From Voacanga thouarsii (lineage: Eukaryota > Streptophyta > Magnoliopsida > Gentianales > Apocynaceae), in assembly GCA_026120185.1 (NCBI GenBank), contig JANUWF010001491.1, forward strand, positions 3,224,001-3,288,000: 64,000 nucleotides of DNA, given 5' to 3'. Numbering within the stretch: the first letter of the stretch is position 1; each line of letters starts with the position of its first letter. The notes below the pieces were generated by a model that was not told where the DNA came from, searched no databases, and saw only the letters and a list, made by a program, of their open reading frames with translations. The translations under genes and the position numbers were made by a program. This document shows positions 43,580 to 54,430 of this stretch, piece by piece.

Positions 43580-45707
43580 ATTTTCACACTAATTTTTATA
43601 TTGAAAACTATTAAGATGGTATGGAATAAAGTAAAATTTAGTCGTACCTTATATCATTTTCATAGGATGATGAAAAAAAAAAAGATAAAGAAGAAGACAA
43701 AGGAGGAATCAGGCATTTCAATAGAGGAAAAGGCTAAACTTGTATTCAACTTGTGAGAGCCTAGGAAATTTAAAAAAAAAAATTAAGCACCATCTTTGTC
43801 CTTATGGGTATGAGTGTGTATATGAAATAGGGGCAATTTAAATGGATATTGAAATATATCAATTAAGATGGGTTATTAAAATGGTATTTAATAGATACAA
43901 ATATATATCTAGTTAAATTCAACTAATTTAATGAAGTTAAATTAAAATTTATTGGAATTCACAATATTTGCTTAAATGTCAAAAAATCGAGTTATATCTA
44001 TAATTTAAGTGATGGTTTATATATATATATAATGTCAAAAAATCAAATAACGACAACGTATTTTTATACAAATGTTATTGCATTTAAAATCATAGGGACA
44101 CTTTAAAATGGGTATGAATGATTCACAAGGAATTTTTTGGCCCAATATTAATTAAAAATGTCTTTATAATATTGATATTTCTAATATTTAAATAAAGTGT
44201 CTGATAAGAAAAAAAATTGATCTAAAATAAAAGACTCGACATATTTTATAATTTTTGAAAAGAATTTAAGAGGAAAAATATGAAATTTAAATTAAAACAT
44301 TTTCATTATACTAAAATAAAATCATAAATTATTTTGAAATTTTTGCACCTTCAAATTGAAAAATACAGTTGAATACACTAGCTTCTTATTAAGACCGATC
44401 CACTATTCCTTTTATTCCTTGGTATCTGATCTTAAGGATGTTTTTCTTAGAGACTTAGCAGACTAATCTGAAAGGAGCTTTCTTCTTTAGTTTGTGAAAC
44501 AAGTCTCAGCAGACTACATCCCAGCTACCCCTTTCATCTCACTCCACCACACTGACCTCTCTTCAAACCCCAACCCTTGCCCCTCCTGACACCTTCCTTA
44601 GAGACTCTACAGTTGAAATCCAACCTCAACACACCTCTCTCACCGCTTCAATTTGACCTCTGAAACACATTCTCAACCACGCCTCCTTTTCCACTCTTAC
44701 CTCTAGTTTAATTCTTCCCTCTGCAACTCTACATTCTCTGCATTTTTTGATGACATTGGATCCTTAAATTGCCAGAGCTTTTACTGCCGAATGTGGCAAT
44801 GCGTTCGAATTAAGATGGCCGAAGGTGTGGTGATCATTAAACTATAAATTCTTTGTGTTTTGATTCTCTATAGGCTGATGGCATTCTATTGTGTATGGAT
44901 AATTGCTTTTATTTGTAAGTAAGAAAGGGAATTTGACGAAATGAAAAGAGAAATTAAGAATCCCAGTTATCCGTGCTCTTCTTAGTTATTCTTTGGATTA
45001 TTTGTGCTTCGTCTTCCCCTGTACTATGTGCAGAATGCTTGTACACACTTTTAGCTGTTGGATGGGTGAATATTGTTCTTAAAAAGTTTTGAATATTGTT
45101 CTAGAAAGGGAATAATAGAATAATGGATGGGTGAATATTGTTCCATCATTGACTGTGATTAAAGGAATAATGGAAGAAGAACAAAGGGGAAAAAGGGAAA
45201 TTGTGTAGAAGATTCTCTGGTTTTTTGTGGACATTACGGATGGGAAAGCGGAAAAAAGATAAATTTAACTGGTTTTTTGGAGGACAAGTACTGCTAAGAT
45301 TCCACATTATATATTTTTTGAGCCGTTTTTTCTTTCCACTTACTGTGGATTTACATTTAAATAGATTATACTCTGCTTGATATATTTAAAGCAGCTCAAG
45401 ATTTCTCTCACATTTATGTATCCATTTTATAATAACCTTTTTGTAGTTTTCCCGTTCAATAAATTGTAGTATAATGCATTGGGGATTGAAGGTACCAACA
45501 CAATTTTTCGTTTTCTGTCCTTGATGGGGGTAAAGGAGTTGATGAGGAGATTTTTTGTGCCCATTTGGTTAGTTTGAACTATAATGATTTGTTGAAAATT
45601 ATCTTGGGTGATCTCTTTGAGTTATATTATTATTCTCTATTGTTCTATGGTTTGTCCTTTTCTGGCTTGATGACTGAAAGTTAGGTCTTTACACGTGAAG
45701 TATAATT
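43580..45707. other. Unassigned region, partly GC-richer
   Basis: No retroelement homology recognised. Most is AT-rich, but about 44500-44720 is pyrimidine-rich and richer in C, with a Ser/Thr/Pro-rich reading of roughly 50 codons. It could be a fragment of host sequence carried inside the CACTA-like element. I cannot name a gene. Confidence 0.4.
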
Positions 45708-47587
45708 TGAAGGTGAATCACGGCCTTAAGAAGAATTTAAAACAATCAGAGAAACACAGAAAATTTGCAGTGGAAGAATGTATACACCTGCGTCGTCTAA
45801 TTTACTTAGGCAAAACCGATGGAATTGGCGTTGTCTAATCAACAACCGGTTCTTCTGTAGATGCCTCTGGAGCAATGCCTGCAAGCCGTTGGCTTCAATA
45901 GGGCATGAACGCTAGGCTTCAGGTCATTCAAAATATGACCTCTGGCTAAACTAGCATGTGAAAGCCAAAAGGGAAGAAGAATTGGCCTACAACGTAGACT
46001 CCTAACTGTCTGCTAAAAAGTAGTATCAAGAGTTGTGTTGTTCCCTATTTCTATATTGAAGCCAATACGCAGAGAGACATAGAGAGCATTCGATAGCAGA
46101 GAGAAAAACAAAACTAGTGTATCTTTTTCTATACTGTTGTATTCACTATTTCACGCGCCGTTCCCCAATTCTCTAAACCCCGATAGCCCTCAAGAGCTCA
46201 TTTCAATCCAAACTCTATCCTGTAGCTATTATCTAGGAGATTAAAAATTTTAGAAAACGTGCTTCACTCAACCCTCTGCTAATCGAAAAGTTAGGCTTGG
46301 GTTGTGGTTTCAAATCTAAGGTCCAAACCACTTGGTCCAAGACTCAACCCATAAATAATTAATTAGCCCCAAAATAATTCTCAAGTCTTTCTTATATAAT
46401 TCAAACCTAGACTAAATAGGTTTATATAATCTTACATAATTCAAACCTACCTGAATTTTAATTAATCAATGGAACTATATAATTAATTTATTCTCTCTTT
46501 AGGCCTTTTATTTTATTCTAGCCTAATAATTAAACTAGGCTACCTGAATAAAATAAAATACATTATCCTTAAGATCAATTCTACAACCCAAAAACCATCC
46601 GGATTTATAGTCTATTTTGAGGACCGAAAGACACATCGTCTTGGTTACTAAAATGACCAAAATACATCTGCCATATAAATAGTTATATTTTATATTTTAA
46701 ATATTTTTCTAATTCAGAATAAGAAAATATTGACCCCAAAGACAATGCTGCCTCAGCAAAGTCTTCGACTTACTGGTATTATGACTAAAATACCTATCTA
46801 CATATCGTCGTACATATAGAGAGGAAGAATGTACTAACACCTCTTTAAAAGATATCTACCATTCTTGGAACTTTAATTCAATTATCCACGACTTGCTGGA
46901 ATATTTCCGCTTTCTAATGGAGTTACCCTAAAGCAAACATCCAAGTTATATTCCCAGGCCCTTGGATATTTAGATCATTTGAACAGTTACAAGGGTTGAT
47001 ATAGTGTAGAAGTTATCTTATATAAGTCTATCTTAACTTACTAGTCACATATACCCAACATACAATTATATTGGTCTTACAATAGAACCTCAACTGTAGT
47101 ATATCAAAGCATACGCTTCTAGCTTCGCCAGACCACCAACCCATACTCAAGTCGTAGGGTATAAGTTTATGCTGTTGCATTTGTAGTTTATGTCTCTACC
47201 ATGTAGTACTTTTAGATACCACTACTAAATGTCCAATTCTATGTATACGAAATACGCTTATGTTATGAAGTGAGAGGATTACTAACTGGTTAAAGATAAG
47301 CCATTTCCCATTTTGAATTTATAACACAATAACTTCTACATAATGAGATTTCCATTCTAATCATTCAATTAATAACAATAGTTTATTGTTAAACAACCTG
47401 TGAGTATACTATACTGTGAAAGACCTCCATTCATATAGATAACTTACACAAACATAATGGGTTTTTTCCAATGAAGTTGTGCAAAAATTAAATTTCAAAA
47501 ACACAAACAATTTATGAGAATAAAACTTTTATTAATATAATCAGAATTACATCAGAACTACAGTCTTAGTGGGTATACATTGCAACA
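45708..47587 (-). repeat. 3' LTR of Copia-B2
   Basis: 1880 bp, plus strand TGAAGGTGAATC ... TACATTGCAACA. Similar along its length to 36504-38287. No genes. Confidence 0.88.
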
Positions 47588-47600
47588 ATCTCCCACTTCC
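47588..47600 (-). other. Polypurine tract of Copia-B2
   Basis: The minus strand reads GGAAGTGGGAGAT directly before the LTR, a canonical plant Copia purine tract. Confidence 0.88.
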
Positions 47601-47934
47601 ATTCTAAGATTATGTAAGTCCGTAAGTGCCCACCTCTATAGCCAAAGGCTTGATGAATGGATCAACTATATTATTCTCCTGAAACTATTTGTTCCACCAT
47701 GATTTCTCGTCTCTGAATAAATTCCCGAATCAAATGGTACTTTCTCTTTATATGCTTCCTCTTCTTATGGTTCCGAGGTTCTCTGGATTGCGAGATTGCA
47801 CCTGTGTTATCGCAGTACAAAGCAATCGTCTTGTCCATCTATTGCACGACTCTAAGTTCTGTGAGAAACTTTCAGAGTAAGACTGCTTCTTTGGATGCCT
47901 TCGAAACTGTCATATATTTAGCTTCCATGGTGAG
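47601..47934 (-). pseudogene. Copia-B2 RNase H, C-terminal part
   Basis: The minus strand encodes T-M-E-A-K-Y-M-T, then A-L-Y-C-D-N-T-G-A-I near 47800-47820 and K-R-K-H-I-K-R-K-Y-H-L-I-R-E near 47730-47765. This is the C-terminal half of Copia RNase H. It is separated from its N-terminal half (54273-54430) by the G2 insertion, exactly in front of the conserved M-E-A-K-Y block. At least one stop is present. Confidence 0.88.
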
Positions 47935-49469
47935 TGATAGGGGCTAAATTAGTCATATTTTTCCTAGTTATTTGAGGTTCTTTTGTGATACATTTTGTCT
48001 GATAACTAGTCATATTCCTTCATATTTCATATTTTACCCTTGGAAAGGTATTCTATGCATTATTTCAGATTTGGGGTAAAATGAAGAAAAAACGTCGCAA
48101 AATAGAACTAAGGCAGTGCCGGCTAGGACAGAGGAACCGGTGCTGGCCATGTGCTGATGACACAAACTTCGAGGCGATAAAAAATTCTTGAAATAAGGCG
48201 GAATAGGACCAAACCGGCGCTGGCTCTAGTAGCTAAGGTGGCACCGGCTGCACTCTAGACAACATTGCGTGGAAATTAAGAAAAAATCAGCGAATAAAGG
48301 AAGAAACAGAACACAAACAACACCGGCTCCGGCATCTAAGGCGACATCGGCTGTGCTTTGAGGAAAAGACGAGATCTTGATTTTTGGACGCGGTTTTTGG
48401 TAATCTGTGGAGTTTTAGTACTTTCCTACTTCTACTCGGCCAAGAACATTACACCAACGAGTGTAGACACTTCCTAAACCTACAAATAGATGGAAAACAC
48501 AAGAGAAAAATGGGACAATTCATTAATCATCATAGAAAATCACTTAAATCAAATGAGGAATTCTTCAATTCAAGGAGAGTTGTACAAGAAGGTCTTCAAA
48601 GGAAGAAAGATGAGGCTTGTCTATGAGTGCTTTCTTTTACATTGTTTTCTTTTTCTTGACAATGATGTATTAATTGTTTTGTTATAATTTGACATTGTTT
48701 TAGATATTCATGATTTTTAGAGTTGTTTGATCTTTTGATTAATTGATTGTTATTCTTGGTATTTGATTACTTGTGCTTATTACGAGATTAATTGGTTTGT
48801 TCTTTCCATTAGCTTACTTAGATAAAGGGGTTGATGGTTGTTTCAAATCGTTAGTTTCATATTTGTTGGCTCTTAACTTGCTTGGACAAATGGGTTAAGA
48901 GTAGGGACAAAGTAGTTTAAGGTTAATTGATGTCTGCCAGGATATGAGTTTATTGGTTAATTTCATCTGTAATTTGCCAGGAATGGGAATTAAATCAAGG
49001 ACTGTGGTTAATGCATCTTTTAGGTGAATTAATCGAGACAGGATATGTGATGCTAATTTATCCAGAAGATAGGGATTCATGGATTGGACAAAGAAGTGAG
49101 TCTACTTTAATCCTTCATAATGCCAAGAGAATAATTAGTTATGATAATGATTAGGTACTTTAAGATCATTATTGTCAAAATAATGGTTTAAGTAACATAC
49201 TTCTCCATCTTTGACATGTATATATTTTTATTTTATTTTATTTTTATTTTTATTTCTTTTTACTTTATTGAGTCAGTTAAACAATGAAAAAAATTGTGAC
49301 TAATACATACTTGTTCCTAGAGGATCGACACTTGTTTGAACCCTATACTATGTTAATGATAAGTACGCTTGCTCATATGTGTAATTTGAGATTAACGTTT
49401 TAATTTAAACTTGATTGGGAATATGCTTATTTTTATATGATTTTTTTATACCCAAATCCGGACACATCA
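47935..49469 (+). repeat. 5' LTR of G2
   Basis: 1535 bp, TGATAGGGGCTAAATTAG ... GGACACATCA. It has a GC-rich near-palindrome cluster at about 48115-48350 (CCGGCGCTGGC-type words). Open frames near 48384-48687 are not supported as genes. Confidence 0.92.
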
Positions 49470-49475
49470 AGTTTT

Positions 49476-49492
49476 TGGCGCTGTTGCCGGGG
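49476..49492 (+). other. tRNA-Asp-type primer-binding site of G2
   Basis: TGGCGCTGTTGCCGGGG, a 16 of 17 match to the complement of the plant tRNA-Asp 3' end (one C-to-T change). Confidence 0.92.
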
Positions 49493-49903
49493 AATAATAT
49501 CATGAAAGCTTGGAGTTTGTTGATTTAACCATGTAAATATGTAAATAGGTAAATATGTGAATACGTAAATATGTACAATTGTTCTTTATGTAACAAGGTG
49601 CCATCTTTTATATCTTGCGTATCCTTTGTATACCTTTGTAATCTAACTTACTAACTTTGACTATGATCTCTTGCCTAACTTTGTATTCCTTTAATTTTGT
49701 TTTAATTATGAATTCCATTATCTAACTTACTTCTTATCTTTGCTAGGTGTTAGCCTTGGTACACGATCCAATGACCCGATGTCGATATAGTAGATTTTGT
49801 TTTATTTTATTTATTTCGTCATGAATTAAATTGTATTGTTCACCATTGTTGCGTGTTCATCATTTTTATTTCATTTATCAAAAAATAAATAAAATAGTGT
49901 ATT
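49493..49903 (+). other. G2 leader
   Basis: AT-rich, with four short repeats of the AAATATGTAAAT kind near 49530-49575. No coding signal. Confidence 0.6.
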
Positions 49904-50143
49904 GATGATAGATTAGCAAAATTACAAGCTAACATTGATGTTTTTAGTGAGACATCATTAGAAGCATTAGTGAATTCTTTGGTTGTCAATACAAATTCAT
50001 CTATTCAGCGTCATAAAGAAGCTTCCTAACGTTTGTGCGATCAAAGGAAAGAATTAGTTAAGATTGTTGAGGAGACTCATGAGTTCATGCTAGCCCATAC
50101 AATGGACCATGGAATAAAAAGAGCGGCTATGAGGGGCAATTGA
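49904..50143 (+). pseudogene. G2 ORF-like segment shared with G4
   Basis: An 80-codon reading with a single internal stop (TAA at 50027-50029, likely from CAA). It reads D-D-R-L-A-K-L-Q-A-N-I-D-V-F-S, S-L-E-A-L-V-N, N-T-N-S-S-I, Q-R-K-E-L and I-V-E-E-T-H-E, then a TGA at 50141-50143. The charged and Leu/Ile-spaced composition suggests a helical segment. The G4 counterpart is at 41107-41414 on the minus strand. I do not recognise the family. The lack of an obvious ATG leaves the true start unknown. Confidence 0.55.
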
Positions 50144-51010
50144 ATGATGTGGCAAGAGAGGTATTTAATTATACTTTATGTGCTCATAAGTCTAATATTT
50201 CTTTGTCACATAATTTCTTAGGTTCTTCTCACTTTTTGGAGAACAATGGTCCCAATGCTGATGTATGGAGTTTAACATCAGTATAAATCCTCATGAAGTG
50301 GGATTTATCATTCATTCTAAGAAACCCTTTGAGGATGTTGACGAATTCTACCATTCACCCCGATTTCAGGGATGCAACTTGGTATTTGTAGAAGTATTGA
50401 AAAGTAAGGATTTCCCAATCCCATCTTTAAGAACTTAAATACTAAGTTTAAAGGGGAATTTTACTTGTAAAAAACTTCATTTGAAGGGTTAATTGGTGAT
50501 TTCAAAGTTAATACATCCGTTAGATACCATATGCACTCATATATTGAAAAAGATATTTATGTGTCTAAAGGAATGTTAGAGAATGAAGTTTATGTGTTTT
50601 GCTTTGTTGAGACAAATCGTTTTCATAAACCTTCTATTTTTCAAAATCCTTCATTCTTTCTACATTTATTATGCCTACTTGGAGCCTTAATCTCTTTTCC
50701 AAAAGGATTGATATGGAAGCATGATGAGTGTCAAGAGTTTTTGTTGTATTTTTATTTTTTTTAGTCTTTTTCTTTAGTTTGTTTTCTTTTATTTAGGTAT
50801 GTTTTTATTTTATTATTATTTGCCTTGTGCTTTTATTTGTGTTTTGTTTTACAAGAATAAAGTCTTCTTGGACAAGCCCTTCTCTTTACCTCAAGTTTGG
50901 ATATCTATGAGAGTGTTATTGCACTTGGGAAGTATTACTTAAACTTTTTAACCCATTATTATTTTTAGTCCCTTTGGAGATGCTTTATTGTGTTTCTTTT
51001 TTGCCAATGA

Positions 51011-51040
51011 GGACATTGTCCAATTTTAAGCATGGGGGAG
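51011..51040 (+). other. Internal palindrome plus purine-tract motif, G2 copy 1
   Basis: The palindrome GGACATTGTCC (51011-51021) is followed by TTTTAAGCATGGGGGAG. Confidence 0.85.
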
Positions 51041-51240
51041 TGGTTTGGTGATATACTTTGTTCATATTTTTATTAATTATCTTGGTGTTTTCTTAGTATT
51101 GAGCTACTTTGGAATATTTTGAAAGTGAGAAAGAATTTGATTTTGAGCACAAAGTATGAAAGTATTTTCTTTCTCCCTTTTTTCCCTTTTATTTTCGGTC
51201 CCATGGTGATATTTCCTTATTCTATTTGTTTGGCCATTGA

Positions 51241-51269
51241 GAACAATGTCCAGTTTAAGTGTGGGGGAG
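51241..51269 (+). other. Internal palindrome plus purine-tract motif, G2 copy 2
   Basis: GAACAATGTCC (one change from the palindrome) is followed by AGTTTAAGTGTGGGGGAG, nearly identical to the terminal tract at 52731. Confidence 0.85.
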
Positions 51270-51884
51270 TGATTCAATTGAAAATTCTTCTATGCATCAT
51301 TCTTTTATAGTTTATTATCCTTCTTGTGAACCCAAATTTTTGAAATTTTCAAAAATTTTCTGATTTCTTTGAGATTTCAATCTGTATTTTTAATACATGT
51401 CTTTATGATAGATTATAGAGCATATGTTTTATATTGTTTATGGCTTATGCATAACTTTTTGCACACACTTGGACTAAGTTGTTTTTGATTATATGCTTTA
51501 CATTGTTCTTAAATCTATTCTTACACTAAAATTCATTGAGCATTCTAGAACTTACTTGAATACCTCTCGAGGCAAAATAAGAAAGACATTCATGATTTAA
51601 CTTAGGGATGATGGTAATAGGCCTTCTTTGGATAGTTTGAGCTTTTCAAACCTACCTATTTTTATATTATCCATAATGCCTATTTTGAGCCTAAATTGTT
51701 GATTTCTTTCTTTAAAACCCATTACAATACTTTGTCCATTGCTTGTTTTTGAAAGTTTGAATAATTTTCTAAAGTTTTATGCTTTTGATGGATAAAAGCA
51801 TATGTAAGAGAATGTTGAGGAAGAATACTTGGAGAAAGATCACTGACTAATTGCTTTTAGTCATGTATCAATAGTTGTGTCTGG

Positions 51885-52190
51885 AAAGAAAGAGAAAAGA
51901 GAGAGTGAAAACAAGAAAGAAAAACAGAAAGTTGCTAAAAGAAAGAGAAGAAAGAGAGAAACTGAGAAAGAAAAAAAAAAGAAGCAGCAGTGAAAAACAA
52001 AAGATGAGTGAAAGAAAGACAAAAGAACATTGAGAGAAGAAGATAAGAAAGATCACAAGAGGAATGGTGATTGAGCTGTAAAAGTTAAGTTCATATAAAG
52101 TACTTAACACCATTACTGAAAATTGGAGTGATCTTGTGAAAAAAAAATAGAAGAGTTGATGAAAAGAGAAAAGAAAAAGAGAAAATGCAG
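51885..52190. repeat. GA-rich low-complexity zone in G2
   Basis: Dominated by GAAAGA/GAGAAA runs on the plus strand. The Ser/Leu/Phe-rich minus-strand frame is an artefact. Confidence 0.85.
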
Positions 52191-52730
52191 GATTTGCTTG
52201 AGCTGAACTGTAATTGCTAAATAAGGTTATTGTTTTGATTGATTTATGGAATAGGAGAGCAAGAAGAGTTTGGAAATTATTGATACATTTTGTTTATCCT
52301 TTTCTTGCGAACTCTCAGCTTCTTTGATATTTGAATTTCCTATATCCTTCATTTGATAAACTACATTACAAGCCTTTAGCCTTACATTATAAGCTTAAAA
52401 GTCCTACTTGATCTAATTAGAATCATCATATGTCTCAGATTAGTGGAGAGAGTGTATGAAAAGTAAGCTTATAGAATGCATAATCTTTTTTAACTAAATT
52501 CTTTCAAATAGTTTAAGAATATTGTTAAGTATTGGGATGGTTCTACTAAGTCATTATTCACTTATACACGTCTTGCATTTGTTGTGAAAGATGTAGTAGC
52601 ATGTGTTTTATATTCTTAAATGAAGAAAGCATTGAAGATATTGTTTTGAAATTAATTGAGTGATTGTTAAACCTTGTCTTTTCCTACTTGTCTTTTGATA
52701 CTTTTCTTAAGGACAAGCAGAGAGTTAAGT

Positions 52731-52741
52731 GTGGGGGAATG
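52731..52741 (+). other. Polypurine tract of G2
   Basis: GTGGGGGAATG immediately before the 3' LTR. GGACAAGCAGAGAG lies upstream. Confidence 0.88.
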
Positions 52742-54267
52742 TGATAGGGGCTAAATTAGTCATATTTTTCTTAATTTTTTTAGGTTCTTTTGTAATACGA
52801 TAACTAGTTCAATTCCTTCATATTTGAAATTTTATCCTTGGAAAGATATTTTGTGCATTATTTCAAATTTTAGGGGTAAAATAAAACAAAAACGTCTCAA
52901 AACAGAACCGAGGTTGTGCTAGCCGGGACAAGGAACCAACACTGGCCATGTGCTAATGACACGAACTTCGAAGGGATAAAAAATTGTTGAAACAGGGTGA
53001 AACAGGACCAAACCGACACTGGCTCCAGTAGCCAAGGCGGCGCCGACTGCACTCTGTACAACATTGCATGAAAATCAAGAAAAAATCGGCGAACAAATGA
53101 AGAAACATAACACAACCGGCGCCGGCTTCGGCAGCCAAGGCGGCGCCAACTATGCCTTGAGGAAAAGACGGGATCATGATTTTTGGACGCGGTTTTTGGT
53201 AATCTGTAGAGTTTTAGTACTTTCCTACTTCTACTCAACCACGGACATTACACCAACAAGTTTAGTCACTTCCTTAGCCTATAAATAGATGGAAAACACA
53301 AGAAAAAAAATTGGGAGAATTCATTCATCATCATAGAAAATCACTCAAATCAAATGAGAAATTCTTCAATTCAATGAGAGTTGTACAAGAAGGTCTTCAA
53401 AGGAAGAAGAAGAAGGCTTGTCTATGAGTGCTTTCTTTTATTTTATTTTCTTTTCTTCACAATAATGTATTAATTGTTTTATTGTAATTTAACATTGTTT
53501 TAGATATTCATAATTTTTAGAGTTGTTTGATCTTTTGATTAATTGATTATTATTCTTGATATTTGATCACTTGTACTTATTATGAGATTAATTGATTGGT
53601 TCTTTCCATTAACTTGCTTGGACAAAGAGGTTGATAGTGGTTTCAATTCGTTAATTTCATATTTGTTGGCTCTTAACTTGCTTCGGCAAATGGGTTAAGA
53701 ATAGGGACAAAGTAGTTCAAGGTTAATTGATGTATATCAGAATATAGATTCATTGGTTAATTTCATGTGTAATTTGCCAGGAATGGGAATTAAATCAAGG
53801 ACAATGGTTAATGCATCTTTTAGGTGAATTAGTTGAGACGGGATATGTGATGCTAATTTATCCAGAAGATAGGGATTCATGGGTTAGACAAAGAAGTAAA
53901 TCTACCTTAATCCTTCATGATGTGAAGAGAATAATTAGTTATGATAATGATTAGGTACTTTAAGATCATGATTGTCAAAATAATGGTTTAAGTAACATAC
54001 TTCTCCATTTTTGACATGTATATATTTTTATTTTATTTTATTTTTATTTTTATTTCTTTTTACTTTATTGAGTCAGTTAAACAATGAAAAAAATTGTGAC
54101 TAATACATACTTGTTCCTAGAGGATCGACACTCGTTTGAACCCTATGCTATGTTAATGATAAGTACACTTGCTCATATATATAATTTGGGATTAATGTTT
54201 TAATTTAAATTTGATTGGAAATATTCTTATTTTTATATTATTTTTTTTACCCAAATCCGGACACATA
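52742..54267 (+). repeat. 3' LTR of G2
   Basis: 1526 bp, TGATAGGGGCTAAATTAG ... GGACACATA. GC-rich cluster at about 52910-53160. The last 350 bp are almost the same as in the 5' LTR. Confidence 0.92.
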
Positions 54268-54430
54268 AGTGAATCTATAATAGATGATTATTTAATACTC
54301 ATCCTTGAAATAGCTCATCCAGATAAGATTCAGACACATCCACTAGTTGATTTTCTTTCATCCTTATCTGCTTGGAAGTCTGAGTCTGTATATCTTGTAG
54401 GAACCAAGTCATCAACTTTGTAAACTAGCA
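54268..54430 (-). pseudogene. Copia-B2 RNase H, N-terminal part
   Basis: The minus strand reads R-Y-T-D-S-D-F-Q-A, D-K-D-E-R-K-S-T-S-G and I-I-D-S up to the G2 boundary. It continues at 47934 with T-M-E-A-K-Y. At least two stops are present (in place of Trp and Gln). Shape and order match Copia RNase H. Confidence 0.85.

Larger units (their letters stand above)
42203..45707. mobile_element. Probable CACTA transposon, left end and body
   Basis: CACTTCAAGAAAA at 42203 closely matches the CACTACAAGAAAA terminus of plant CACTA (En/Spm) elements. It interrupts the G4 LTR after TTAA. The subterminal zone (42225-43220) is full of short repeats of the type TTGCCACGGA and their complements, as in CACTA subterminal regions. 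No right terminus is found before Copia-B2 starts at 45708, so B2 may lie within it and the right end beyond the window. No transposase was recognised. Confidence 0.5.
50144..52730 (+). other. G2 internal non-coding region
   Basis: A segment at about 50254-50470 resembles G4 at 40650-40870 but is broken by stops. It then carries two internal purine-tract motifs (51011-51040, 51241-51269), a GA-rich zone (about 51885-52190) and AT-rich sequence. Open frames at 50531-50764 and 51119-51310 have no recognised homology. Confidence 0.6.
47935..54267 (+). mobile_element. G2: pol-less Gypsy element with similar LTRs
   Basis: LTRs 47935-49469 and 52742-54267, tRNA-Asp-type primer-binding site at 49476-49492, internal region of about 3.3 kb, purine tract at 52731-52741. 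No gag, protease, RT or integrase is visible; the only coding-like part is 49904-50143. Flanks are GTGAG (47930-47934) and GTGAA, an imperfect TSD. The two LTRs are clearly more alike than those of G1 or A3, suggesting the most recent full-length insertion in the window. It needs proteins from another element to move. Confidence 0.87.

Noticed and set aside
44500..44720. Calling a host gene or exon
   Set aside because: Only composition and a roughly 50-codon reading support it; no recognisable domain or splice structure. Left as unassigned.
25575..49492. tRNA genes near the tRNA-like sequences
   Set aside because: Only the short primer-binding complements (12-17 bases) are present; no cloverleaf could be found.
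51868..52113. Ser/Leu/Phe-rich, membrane-like frame on the minus strand
   Set aside because: Complement of the GA-rich zone in G2.
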